The notes below the pieces were generated by a model, which did no database searches, was not told the DNA's origin, and was given only the letters and a program-made list of their open reading frames with translations. This document shows, in pieces, positions 11,600 to 22,543 of a DNA stretch of 64,000 bases (its first letter is position 1; the number at the start of each line of letters is the position of its first letter). The translations under genes were made by a program, and so were the position numbers. Source of the DNA: Pyrenula massariospora (lineage: Eukaryota; Ascomycota; Eurotiomycetes; Pyrenulales; Pyrenulaceae); NCBI GenBank assembly GCA_021030905.1, contig JAGFMI010000009.1, forward strand, positions 124,001 to 188,000. The letters are read 5' to 3'.

Positions 11600-12660
11600 A
11601 TTTGCTCGCACGCTGCCAATGAGGGTGAAAAGTTTGAGGAAAGAGTGGACAGAGAGGGTGTGCGTGGAGGAGGAAGGCTGGAGATGAGAAAGCCATAAGG
11701 AAACAAACAAGTAATTTCAGCTTCAGACCCAGACGACTTGGTCCAAGCTCCATGGGTAGACGCGGAAACGACCGTACACAGCCCCAGCCGAGTAGCAGAC
11801 CGTCGGTAGATTGATAGTGGACGATCAAAGGCAGATATCAGCGGGTATGCCATCAGCATTGGCACGGTGAAAGCTTGGAATGTGGAAGTGGAAACGCCAT
11901 GCAGAAACCACCTTGCAGGCTGCATTGGCTCCGATTGGAAGGGGATGGAGCATGTGAGATTGGCGGAGACTAGATTCGTCATTGCTTTTATTGATCGATG
12001 ATTAGATCGGAAATGGTGTGAGTCCAAAGGTCGAACTTCTGCATGGGGCTACAGTGGTAACACAGGCGGTGGATAAATGCCTCATACATTGAAGTTGATA
12101 TCAACACCACTTGGTCCGTGCGCGCGGTAGATCTCTGTACCGAGGGCACTCCCAGATCCGCTTTCTCGTCTTCACTGCACCAATCGCAACAGAGATACAA
12201 CCGCGTCTTGGCTTGCAAGAAGCAAATGACGGCCGTGCTGACCACCAACTACTTCGCACGATCTTCAGATGTCGATCTTTTTTTGCATAGCGCCGGGGCT
12301 GTGCTGCACTTCACGATTTGGGAAAGGAGCTATGATTGTCGTGCGGCACGTGCTGAAGCTGTCCATTATGACGCGCCTGCGTGGCTAGAGTATGTCTCTT
12401 TGCGACAAGAAACAGACTGTATCATCATGTCTCTTCTCGTTTCAGCGTCTCACCTCTGTGACTTACCAAGGCAGTATCTAGGAGCATTCAGGCGCCTTGT
12501 TGCCACCGTTACAGTAATTCTTCTATGGTAGACTACGACGTAGGTTTTCCAACCAATTCGTGGAGAACATTGACTTGACGATGGAGAAAGTGTATGCTTC
12601 CACGGCAATTTTGAAGAGTAACGCTAAGGTACGTGTCGTCTTGATGACGGTGGATCTGCT
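11600..12660. other. Intergenic, promoter of the HAK gene
   Basis: About 1.06 kb between the transporter start and the end of HET copy 2, both on the minus strand. A long 5' leader of the transporter is likely. A 137-codon plus-strand frame at 12118-12531 shows no recognisable domain and is not called. No repeat is seen. Confidence 0.5.
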
Positions 12661-14559
12661 TTAGTGAAGCTGTATTTCGGTCCAAGAATTGTCGGTCGCG
12701 TCATTTACCGCTTCCCCGGCCATCAGCCCTTGGATGTATGCATCTCCAACCACAAGGAAACCTCCCTCAGCTCTGGGCCGCAGAATGATCGGCACACAAC
12801 AGCCTTTGAGAATATACAAAACATCTCCTGGCTTACCTCTTTCATGAGCCCATCCTATATGGCCCCTGTCGGTAGTCATTAGCCTCATTCCATACTCGAC
12901 CATGTACACAAGATCCGGTACGACGTACTTCTGTACCTCGCACATCTGACCAAATTGCCGTTGTCTTGCAGCACGTGCCCTTACAATCCAACCACCGCGA
13001 GTCTGTGACTTCCACTGTGCCCAGCGCGCGAGCGTGCAGCCATGGAAAATGAAGGAGCGGTGTTCGTCGATCCAAGCCTGGGCGCTAGACGAAAGGCCAG
13101 CGCTATATGATGGGTAGCGGAAGATACGAAGAAATTCAGGCTTATAGTGCTTCCAGAGTTCCATCATGGCGTTTGGGCGTTCAACATTGAATGTTCGGAG
13201 GTTACTAGGCTTCCGTCGTGGTTGGCCTGGACGGGGCAGATTTTCGAATGGTGCACGAGAGTAGCAGAGGAAGACATCAAGAAGAGCTTTAAAGGTCGCT
13301 TCGTCATTGCCGTAAGGGTTCAGCGAATCTATAGGTTCTGTTGAGTCCTGTGGAGGTTCGGGGTTATTTTCTTCGTCTATCGTTCGACTGGTGACTGATA
13401 TGGTTCCAACTTGCATACCCTCGCAGCTCAGGATACTATTTTCTTGGGTAGCCAACGATTTTGTTCTACCTGCTGCACGCAGGGGGCGTTGAAATAATTG
13501 CGACCCAGGAAACCGATGAAACCCTCCTGTCAAGTAAGACAATTGTCGTTGTTGCTTGGCTCCATCCAATGCATGCCATCTTGGTATCCAAGAAGCACTT
13601 CTGTTCGACAGGACAGACGGGTCATCGCACCCGCAGCCTAGAAGTGGGATAACGTCAAGATTGTCTTTTCTTCGAATCGCGCCTAAAGTCAGTTCGAGAC
13701 AAAGGTGTTCAACTGAGAAATGGTAATTCGGAGCTGGCACGTAAAAGAAGGCGTCTGTCGCAAGACCAAGGATTCCGTAGACTTTATCTCGAGGGTCAGT
13801 GCATTTTGCTGTCCAAGTCCGACATAAGGCGTATAGAAGCGGCATAGCCTCGCTCTCTTCTTGTTCGGTCACGGTCTGCCGCATTTGGACAAGAGTCTCA
13901 ATATTCCGATACGCGGAGAGGTCTGCAGCCGTCATTTGGCCTCTCTGCGGCAGGAGTAACTGGATAGCTTCGCAAAATTTGGGCCATTCGATCTGCCAAC
14001 GGCCACAATGTATTGTGAGCTTCCTTGCTTGAACTATCTCCTGAATGACCCAGACGCGCGTCCAATATGCACGCTGTATGAAGACTGAGAGTCGATCACG
14101 AAACTGAGTAGCATTTTCTTGATTGGAAAGCCCGGCAGAGGCTATGGTCTCCATCAGCGCTGCGTCTTCGCCGGAAGCATCTTCCAATCCTGTCCAAGCA
14201 ACGACTGCCTGTGCACGCTGATATATTGACTTCATCAGGAAGATCTGGCTATTCTTCTCCTCAATGTTGGCTTGGTCGATACAAATAGCGTCTATCCAAA
14301 GGCGTAGTATGCCTTTGGTTCGAAGGGATAATAATCCATTGTGTAAGTTGGCTGTTACCCGAACAGGAAGGTTGTCAACTAAAATTTGTCGTGAATGGCT
14401 CAGTTCGCCCCAACAATAGGATAACGCGGTATATCGAGGTAGTGAATTGAGCGACGCATGCTCAATGCTCCCGGTAATGACGTCTGACGGTGCTTTCTCT
14501 GGCAGGATGTTAAGCAGACGTATTTCAGACATCAGCGGGTTCAACGGTTGATAGTCCAT
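12661..14559 (-). CDS. HET-domain protein, copy 2
   Basis: Intronless 632-residue protein on the minus strand. HET marks in order: EIRLLNILP near residue 12, YTALSYCWGELS near residues 43-54, LRLWIDAICIDQANIEEK near residue 85, and VVAWTG. The middle holds CTDPRDKVYGILGLATDA, the usual second conserved block, and the C-terminus has GHIGWAHERGKPGD and IILRP blocks. The domain order matches HET copy 1 but the two are clearly different in sequence, and copy 1 has an intron inside the INQ block that is absent here, so they are not recent duplicates. A role in non-self recognition is the family inference. The start MDYQPLNPLMSEIRLL is the first methionine ahead of the domain. Confidence 0.92.
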   Translation of the reverse strand: MDYQPLNPLMSEIRLLNILPEKAPSDVITGSIEHASLNSLPRYTALSYCWGELSHSRQILVDNLPVRVTANLHNGLLSLRTKGILRLWIDAICIDQANIEEKNSQIFLMKSIYQRAQAVVAWTGLEDASGEDAALMETIASAGLSNQENATQFRDRLSVFIQRAYWTRVWVIQEIVQARKLTIHCGRWQIEWPKFCEAIQLLLPQRGQMTAADLSAYRNIETLVQMRQTVTEQEESEAMPLLYALCRTWTAKCTDPRDKVYGILGLATDAFFYVPAPNYHFSVEHLCLELTLGAIRRKDNLDVIPLLGCGCDDPSVLSNRSASWIPRWHALDGAKQQRQLSYLTGGFHRFPGSQLFQRPLRAAGRTKSLATQENSILSCEGMQVGTISVTSRTIDEENNPEPPQDSTEPIDSLNPYGNDEATFKALLDVFLCYSRAPFENLPRPGQPRRKPSNLRTFNVERPNAMMELWKHYKPEFLRIFRYPSYSAGLSSSAQAWIDEHRSFIFHGCTLARWAQWKSQTRGGWIVRARAARQRQFGQMCEVQKYVVPDLVYMVEYGMRLMTTDRGHIGWAHERGKPGDVLYILKGCCVPIILRPRAEGGFLVVGDAYIQGLMAGEAVNDATDNSWTEIQLH

Positions 14560-15449
14560 ACTGACAAGCTTTGGTGTCGTACAGGATCTACCATTAATTG
14601 GTAAGAAGAATGATGCAGCGAAGACTCTCGCACGATTCTCGGGCTCCGATAAGCGTTTCGAAGAAGAGTAATAGTGGTAACAACGAGTACACCAAGATTT
14701 TACTTGGAAAGGGCGTGCTACTAAGTGCGTTTATCCCAAGACTGTTTGTAATTCATATTTCGATCGATTTATGGCTGCTTTCCAGGCTCCATCAGTAGCA
14801 AAGCACGTAATCAGGGAAGCATATCCATTTCCCAAAAACAATTTACATTACACCGAAACTTTCAGCAGGTTTTTATGCCTCTTAAGCTGTGTTGATGACG
14901 ATGATGCGCTGATGAGTTTCCATAAGCGCTGCTTCCTCATGATTTGGCGTCTAGTCTGTCCCAGGTTAAAGATAAAAATCTGCTAGCCAGGGAAGAAAGA
15001 AGCACTCATATTGATGAAACTATGCGGTCGAATTTCTCGAAAGACACCATGGCGGCAATCAAAGCTTCTCGATCATCTCAGAATTTCCTACTGGACATCG
15101 TCTGAACCCTGGAGGTCAAACCCGAGAGCAAAGGTGGACGTCTTTTGAGGCCCTTAGCATGCCAGGAAAATGTGGCTTTGAAGGAGAAGGATCTCTGTCG
15201 GGCCTTACACTCAGCCCCCAATCGTCGGCTTCTAACCAAGGAGGCGCGGAAAGCGGGCGGAAGGAGCCTAAAAGTAGAAAAATTCGGTCACTGCCCATGG
15301 GGATTTAGAAGAGAAGACAACACCGTTTCCAAAGGATGCAAGGTAATCAGACTACGTTCACGTAGGGAGATTCTACTTTCATTCTCGTCGATGATCACCC
15401 AAATGCTGTTCCCCGTGGCAACCTCAGGTTTTTTTCCATCCGCGGAGCA
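14560..15449. other. Intergenic, divergent promoters
   Basis: This serves HET copy 2 (minus) and the small membrane protein gene (plus). Open frames such as 15145-15453 have no recognisable content. Nothing else is seen. Confidence 0.5.
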
Positions 15450-15920
15450 ATGACTTCCGCTCTCTACAATCCTCTTCCCCGGCTGAGCTACACGATACTG
15501 CGGCTCTTACAATTGAGTCTCGCTTGCCTGAATATTTTCCACATCTCAAGCACAAATGCTAGTCTCATCGACTGGCTCGGCACGGAATGGCGACCGAGAC
15601 ATACTATCCACGCATCACTCAAACCTGCCTTCGCCGCCTCGTCATTGACACTGGTCTTTGCTCTCCTTGATTCTCTTTTGGATTACTTTTATGGAGGCTT
15701 CCACTTCATGTTGATGTACACAAAATTCGACAAGCCTCGCGTTTTCACTGCTGTCGGCGTCTGTTTGGATCTTCTCTTCGCTATTGCACATGCCGCGTTG
15801 GCATATCTTTTTTCTCAGCAACACTGCCTTCAGCTTTTCCCCGGCATCCTTATCGCAGAAAGCTCTGTCTTTTGTCCCGGGTTCAAGATTATATTTGCAT
15901 TGACACTCGTGTTAACGTAA
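15450..15920 (+). CDS. Small four-helix membrane protein, MARVEL-like
   Basis: Protein of 156 residues with four hydrophobic segments, roughly residues 13-30, 57-75, 98-118 and 143-156. The layout, with short loops and a hydrophilic loop after the first helix, resembles the small MARVEL-like membrane proteins common in Pezizomycotina, but no diagnostic motif is visible and the name rests on topology alone. The reading frame meets TAA inside the sequence GTAAGCAG, which is a good splice donor. Splicing to a CTCAG or ACTAG about 36-41 bases later would add a short charged C-terminus ending near base 15990, so the true 3' end is uncertain. Function unknown. Confidence 0.6.
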   Translation: MTSALYNPLPRLSYTILRLLQLSLACLNIFHISSTNASLIDWLGTEWRPRHTIHASLKPAFAASSLTLVFALLDSLLDYFYGGFHFMLMYTKFDKPRVFTAVGVCLDLLFAIAHAALAYLFSQQHCLQLFPGILIAESSVFCPGFKIIFALTLVLT

Positions 15921-17114
15921 GCAGCATTGCTCTGTAATTAGCTGGCTACTAGGCTCAGAGCGCATCTCCTGGATCGCACAGATGAGCGCTGACCGAAAAT
16001 GTAGAATTTCTTTTGGATTCACCGCCGTTCTTAGACTATGCCTCCGATACCAGCACGCTATATTCCTCTCAAAGGTCGAGTCCTCAGCAAATGGACAAAG
16101 ATATGTGACCTGGTCTCTGACATCCTTGCTATGGTGCGATCCCAAGCCTAGAAGCGAAGCTATCTACAAGCGAAGCCACCAGTTTTCATGGATTAGAAAC
16201 CCGGATTCCTCTCCGACAGTCCACACATGGCCGTGATCTAAATGCAGACAGCTTTCGGCCCTTTTAAGTAACAAGAGGCGAATTAAAAACCTCTTTTCGA
16301 GCACGCCTTGGTATTGTGGGAGTGGGCAAGCAGCCACGGGATACGCTTGGTGTTATTCCATCGATCTAGGCCATTGATGGGGCAGGCGTCATCTCTCGAA
16401 AGCGATTTCCTAGATCGTAGGCTTCAATTATCGTTGCCGTGATACCCACCGCAGGATTATCCATGGCTTCTGGCAGAGATATCTATCAAGACATCTTTTG
16501 CGCGGATACTCACTCATCGGCAACGGTTCCGGGAGTATGAGACTTGTTCTCAGGGGGAACCATAGTCTGACCGACGATGACTTCGAGCCACAATCTTGAG
16601 CACATTTACTGGAGCCCCGGAAACGTTTCGAAACAACGCCAGACCATTGCGCTACCAGACAATTAGGGCGACGTAAATGCGGAACCACGCAATTAGTACC
16701 AACAGTCCCTCAATTTAACTACGTGTATGGAAAATTACAAGTCATTACAATCAACATAACACTAAGATTTGGAAACATCATTCTCGATCCTGTAGTGTGG
16801 GACTACGCAAAAAGCCTTAAGACTTTAGATCTATGGCCACATCAAGCTTTCCGTGTGAAGCTACCTTAATATTGGAAAAGGTGGAAAGATGCCTGCCGGA
16901 GCAATCTAGGGCAGAGACAAAAATTCAGTTTATCATGGTAATACTGGGAAAGGGTCTTAGGAAGGACCTCAGGGAGCACATCATACGCACCGCAGTCAAG
17001 AGTATGGCCAGCTAGTATTAGTAGCTTCGCTAATATTGGCAGAAAAGTTCATGTCATTTTAGATGAAAACATGCAAGGGTATCATATCATCTAAGAAAAT
17101 CGTTATCCCTTTTC
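15921..17114. other. Intergenic with a decayed gene fragment
   Basis: About 1.2 kb between the small membrane protein and the convergent end of the ankyrin gene. It contains the protein-like fragment listed separately at 16352-16600. The remainder shows no supported gene. Confidence 0.5.
16352..16600 (-). pseudogene. Probable gene fragment with a well-formed intron
   Basis: On the minus strand a protein-like stretch reads EVIVGQTMVPPENKSH and TPGTVADE, then a GTGAGT donor and CTGCCAG acceptor (44 bases), then AMDNPAVGITATIIEAYDLG and NRFREMTPAPSMA before a stop. The join keeps the frame exactly. Upstream the frame is blocked by TAA, and I find no start or further exon that continues it, so it looks like the 3' remnant of a lost gene. 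I do not recognise the family with any certainty. Confidence 0.35.
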
Positions 17115-20100
17115 CTACCCTCGTTCCAAATCCCCCTGGAAGCTAATCCTGTTTCCTCTCCTCGACCGCTCCGTCCCGCCAGTGAGCACTCGCGTCATCG
17201 GGCTCGCAACGAAACCGTTCCGATCTGTATCCAAGCTCACCTTCTCCAGACCGAAATCTCCCGACCTCCTACCCAACCCGTAAATCGCCGACGCAACAGA
17301 CATAGACTTCACCTCTTCTTCCTCTGTCCGTTCGTCCCTCCGAGGTCGATGCAGTAGACTAGACATTCTCCTTTGCACACTTCTCATTGCTCGTCCAATG
17401 TGGTCAACAATAAATGCAACTAAAATCAAAGGAATCGATACAGCCAGCCCAATGCCAAAAATGTATTTACTAACATATCCAATATGCAATCCAGGTTTCC
17501 CGTCCTTCTCTTGTTGAGGGAATTCGCTAATGTTGATCGAAAAAAACGTAGCCATAAAACTCATCGGTAAGAAGATAATCGTTACAAGCGTAAATACCAT
17601 AATCGTCTGTCCTTGTCTCGCCGTATCGCTAGCCTGGTCCCTTGCAAATCGTGCCTCGAACGCGTTGGCGCTCTTCTGCTTTAGATCCAGTAATCTCAGT
17701 AGATGCTGATAGATCTCCTCGGCCTGCTTGTCCATGCGCTCGATATCCTTGATGTGCAAGTCGACAAGCTTCTGTTGCTCGCGGTAACGGCGGCGCATAT
17801 CGCCGCGACGGTTCGAATCGGGGATGTCTTCACAGATGGTGCTGGGGATGTCTTCTCGTAGGAGAGCAGTCTGCTGTGAGAGGACGAGGTGAATGATGTT
17901 GAGCTCGTCGCGGATGTCTTTGCATTCGGCAAGGAGGCCCGCTTCACGGCCGATGTCAAGCAGGTTGTCATTGAAGAGAGAATCGCTAGCTTGGGGTACG
18001 GAGTCTTCGTCGGAGATACTTGGATCATCGTCGTCAGGGTCATCATAGTCGACATATGCGGTTCCTGCTAAAGGTCCTCGATAGGATCGCGGGAACTGGC
18101 TAGGTCGCCTCTTGATTTTGAGCCATTTCGCTGCGGCGCCTGATGCTTTTTTATATTTGCGGAAAAGTGCCGTTTCTTGATCGGTCTGAACATGATCAGC
18201 AAAGCTGGTAGAAAGAGGGATGAGAAGCTTACAACTCTGCCGATTGAACTCTCAAACATGTCGAGAAATTGGTAGTCTTCATCATTTATGCGATGTCTAT
18301 CGAAGAATCCACAGCATCGACCAGTAATCAAATTGGCAAGATCATAGACCGATCGTACAGGAGGCCTTGTCTTGGAGTTTATGTCCTCGATGAGACCATC
18401 CAGGACATTCAGCGGGTCGTTCTTTGGCTGTTGCCAACGCTGTGGAAAGCACGTAATGATCAGCCCATCACCCAAGATCCACATCCACAATTGATCAACC
18501 ATGAAAATCTTGGGCTCTTTTTCTCGCTCTTTGCAGTATCGATAGACGACTTGGTCCCTATCACGTCGCTCAGTATCGATGCCATGATAGAAAAACTGGT
18601 CGAGGGTTCTGCGGACGTGTAATTGTGTCGAGCTTTGGATATGTGCTCGGATAAGCATCTCATCATATGTCGCGGCCGGCTTTGGAGGCTGGTCACGGTT
18701 CGGTGACAGGGCATCTTTGATAGCCTTGCTCATCTTGTGCCTTCGTTCATCCGTTTCGAAATGCAGAAAAGGCATGAAAAGCACAATATTTCCCTTTTCA
18801 CGTGTCTGTTCCTTTGGCTTCGGTTTTGGTGAGGCAGTTCCACTTTTATCTTGGCCTTTACTCTTCGGTGTCGATATATTTTGAGGCAATGGACTTGACG
18901 TCAGACGGCTGTTGACACTGGCGTTATCGACTTTCACTTCAAACCGGCCCTGGACATCATATCGTTGACAATTAGGTCTCATGAATCGAGCATGGACTTT
19001 GGGTCCTCGATGACTTTGGACAAGAGACCTTTCCAAGGCTTTGAAGGCTTCCACATCTCGAGCACCGGACTCGAGAAAGTACTTCGTCAACAATGCTTCG
19101 GCCCAACGCATGTTATTGGCCGGTAAGTGGATCCATCGAAACTTAGGCTTGATATTGCTTACGAGTGTAGTAACGGCGTACTTTTCAGGGTCGGAAGGGT
19201 CTTCAGCGTAAATGGCCTCGAAGACTGTGGTTTTCTTGACAACACTCCTATTTGCACCAACACCGAAGTCGACGATGGTGGCCTGGAAGCCATTTAGAGC
19301 TCCGAGCGCATCTGGCGATAGAAGGGGCTTAAATACGTATCGAGAAAGGTGCTTAACAATATCCTGTCTGTCATATTGTGCGGCGCGGAGAAGTGGCGTG
19401 CTGTCAAATGCGTCCCTTGGATTTCGATGCGCTCGCTCATCTGCGAGTATCTCTTTCACAGCCTCTAGCCTTCCACTTTGGGCGGCCCAGTGCAGGGGGG
19501 TCATTCCACTGGAAGTGGTTGCATTTACATCAGCACCATGGTTAAGCAATATTCTCACGACTTTGGCACAGCCCTTGTCTGCAGCATTGTGCAGGGCTGT
19601 CCACCCGCCGTCACTTCTTGCCATGACGTTCGCTCCATGCTCGAGTAGAAGCTGTGCAATTTCCATTTGACCACTTTCCGCCGTAAGATGGAGAGCTGTC
19701 TTGCCTCGCGCGTTGGCAGCTTGCAAGTTTGGTTTCTTGCCGTCCTGTCTGCCCAGTAGCAGTTCTGCCAGTCGTGGCTTCCCAGTCACGGCTGCCCATT
19801 GGAGTGCTGTTCGACCTAATTTATCTTCGATATCGACGTCAATGTCGGTTGCCAGAAGCAGACGAACGACCTCGTCGCCCCAACGGCAAAGCTTGTCAGC
19901 CGCCAGGTTGTGTAGAACGGTTCTGCGATCTCTGTCTTGAGCGTTCACCTTGGCACCATACTCGAGCAGAAGCTCAAGCACTCGGACATGGTTCCGCCAA
20001 GCAGCCGACATGAACGCAGTCCTACCATAGCGGTCGGTGGACTCCGTATCAGCACCATTCTGGAGGAGCAATTCCACAATATTTATATGGTTTTTCTCAA

Positions 20101-20365
20101 CAGCTCGATAGAGCGGCGCGAGGCCCTTCTTTTCAATGACATCGGTCTTAGCACCTTCGGCAAGCAATAAACAAACGACGGTCTCACGGCCTTTCTCAGA
20201 CGCCTTTTGCAGGCCAATCCTCAATGTGTTATCATTGAGGATCTTTTCCGCCTTGGCTTCTTCTAATAGGTCTTCAAGCTCCTTTACCTTACCCTGGTCG
20301 CATGCTTTGATAATCTTCACAAGTAGTCGCTCCGCGCCACTTTCAACACTAGTCATTCTTTCCAA
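17115..20365 (-). CDS. Ankyrin-repeat protein with CorA-like C-terminal membrane domain
   Basis: Two exons, 20365-18233 and 18185-17115, joined in phase 0 across a 47-base intron, give 1067 residues. Residues about 45-340 hold roughly nine ankyrin repeats (motifs such as GRTALQWAAVTGKPRLAELL and GKTALHLTAESGQMEIAQLL). The middle has a basic, Ser/Pro/Lys-rich linker, then a region with MVDQLWMWILGDGLIITCFP that is typical of fungal CorA-like proteins. The C-terminus has a helical stretch and two membrane segments near residues 905-928 and 952-972. CorA proteins carry Mg2+ and ZntB proteins Zn2+; the loop after the first membrane helix reads SIN (about 927-929) where CorA has GMN and ZntB has GIN, so transport is not assured. 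Start could also be the second methionine, three codons on. Confidence 0.88.
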
Positions 20366-20998
20366 ATCGTTGTTCCCTGGGCAGTTGATTCATGATGCAA
20401 AATATGTCCGAGGATCACACAGCGCTAATATTGAAAATAGATATCACACGAAACTGACCATTAAAACAGGTCAGTAGAGAAAATAAGCCAGGTCAAACGC
20501 TGAATCCGGGAACGAACAAGAGAAATCCTGTGCACCGTTCCATGTCCCGAGCTGAAAGTTTCCTGCCCAAAAGTCTTCTCTCGCATTGCAGAAGCGGAGG
20601 TTGGCGCGCTAACCCGCATCGAGATAGTCTCTGAAGCTTCGCATCGCACCTTGCAGGGAGCCATCAGATTTTGTTGCTTCAGAAAGGGAACTCGCCGGTA
20701 TATAAATTCTGCTGAGTATTGCTGTCCGCGGTAGGATCGTGAGCGGTCTGGAAGAGACAGAGTGTTCTGGGTTGAAATCGACGCCTCCTGACGCGGCATC
20801 AACTGCCCTTCACGTGCCCAACCATTCCAGCTTTGGGCCAAGCTCCCTGCAGCCTTATCATCTCCCACTGACGTCTTTTCGCCCAAGCTCCTTCGCTCTC
20901 CCCCATCGCTCCCATTACGACAACGCTGTCCACTTCGGCGATTTGAAAGCTTTCGAGGCTAGGAGTGTCGTGTCTTCGAAAGGCCATTCTCGTTCACC
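20366..20998. promoter_or_regulatory. Divergent promoter region, ankyrin gene and erv14
   Basis: The 633 bases between two divergent start codons. TATATAAAT lies at about 20699-20707 on the plus strand, roughly 290 bases before erv14, and TTCACGTGCC lies near 20811. Either could be regulatory; no gene is seen. Confidence 0.4.
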
Positions 20999-21594
20999 AT
21001 GTCTGGCGAAGCATGGCTGTACCTACTCGCCGTCCTGATCAATGCCGTCAACCTCTTCCTGCAGGTGTTTTTCACCATCATGTACAGTGATTTGGAATGG
21101 TATGTCAATTTTCGCGTGTCATCATGAGACTTTGATAGCTGACTGCGCTGCAAGCGACTACATAAATCCGATCGATCTCTGCAACCGCCTCAACACGTAC
21201 ATCGTCCCCGAGGCTGCCGTACACGCCTTCCTAACCTTCCTCTTCCTGATCAACGGATATTGGCTTGCGATTTTGCTGAATTTGCCGCTCCTACTTTTCA
21301 ACGCAAAAAAGTATATCCCCAAACCTACAGCAAGACGGCCGAATTGAAAATGGCTGACTATAATGACTAAAGAATTTTCGATAACCAACACCTCCTTGAT
21401 GCAACAGAAATTTTCAGGAAGCTGAATATCCACAAGAAGGTATGTCGGATCCGATCAGCACGGCGGGATAATATCGAGGAGCTAACGAATGTTGCAATTA
21501 GGAATCGTTCATTAAACTCGGCTTCCACCTGATAATGTTCTTCTTCTATCTCTTTAAGATGATCACTGCTCTCATCCGAGACGAGTCGCAGTGA
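20999..21594 (+). CDS. erv14: Erv14/cornichon COPII cargo receptor
   Basis: Four exons, 20999-21099, 21155-21310, 21373-21439 and 21502-21594, give 138 residues, the same length I recall for the yeast protein. The splices rebuild the diagnostic cornichon text: [17 protein letters not shown] across intron 1, [20 protein letters not shown] across intron 2 and [20 protein letters not shown] across intron 3. Three membrane segments are expected, one at the N-terminus, one after the [12 protein letters not shown] segment and one at the C-terminus. Erv14 sits in the ER and packs membrane cargo into COPII vesicles. The first intron ends in CAAG, an unusual AAG acceptor supported by the protein match; the third has a clear GCTAAC branch site. 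Confidence 0.95.
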
Positions 21595-22543
21595 CTCTAT
21601 GACAAGGCAGATCACGCAATGCGATACGGTGTGTAATGCTTGAAAGCATCGTCCTACCACCCGACGCACGTTTCTTCCCACCCGCAACGCTTGGCGCTCC
21701 CTTGATCACTCCGAATTCGGGGAAAATTTGCTACCTTGAAGATCAGGATACAATTGCACAATCTGGGCGTCGTGGAAGGAGAAAGCCTACTCAAAGCGCC
21801 CATTATGGCAGTTCAGAATCGAATACACTGTTGGAAGAGGCTTGTAGATAGTCACCTATTTTTCTCAGGTCGGCCGGAGTCGTGGCCAGAAGACTGGGAC
21901 TGATACCCTTTATTACAGCGCTCCACCCTACATTTTCGCCTTAACCATGCTCCTTACACATCCAATGGAAATGTCAGAACATCTCTATCTTCTCTACGGT
22001 AGTTGTAGGATGACCCACGCTGGTGGTACAGGTTGGAGCGTTAACACTTTGCATGGTGTTAGCAATTACCGTCGCCGAATACCTTCCTGCAAACTGGTCT
22101 TCTCGCCTCTATAGCCCCTTTCTTAGTCCCCAGTTGTGAAGGCGAAAGATGGAAAGGAAATGTCAGTCTGTGTCCATATACTTGACTGTAAAGCTTCTCG
22201 TAGTCTGTCCAAGGTGATATGCTCATGCTAGAGTGCAATAGAGCAATAATTTCACCGAAAAGAATCCAGAAACCCGAGGCTGCATCAATGCTTCTAGAGA
22301 ACCTCCCAAACAAGTCATGGAATATAAGAACATTGATAGATTTATGCTAGGTGCATTCTCTTATGGTACAGGCTGCTTTCTAGTGAGAAGACACACCGGT
22401 CGGGGCTAAGGGTGTAGCTTTCACGAACCCCAAGTAGGTGTAGGTGGCATTTTGTTAGACAACGCCCCCACACTCCCTTAAACAATGAATCAACAATACT
22501 AGCGTTGAGTTAGTCAGATTAATCAAGTTGCGGCCCCACAAAC
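21595..22543. other. Intergenic, between convergent genes
   Basis: About 950 bases between the 3' ends of erv14 and the finger-protein gene. Short open frames (for example 21636-21851 and 22059-22313) have no recognisable content. No repeat is seen. Confidence 0.5.

Noticed and set aside
12118-12531. Open frame of 137 codons on the plus strand
   Set aside because: No recognisable domain and no supporting splice structure; it sits in the promoter region of the potassium transporter.
17807-17820. GGTTCGAATC, a perfect tRNA B-box-like word
   Set aside because: It lies inside the coding exon of the ankyrin-CorA-like gene, and no A-box, acceptor stem or T-tract fits around it.
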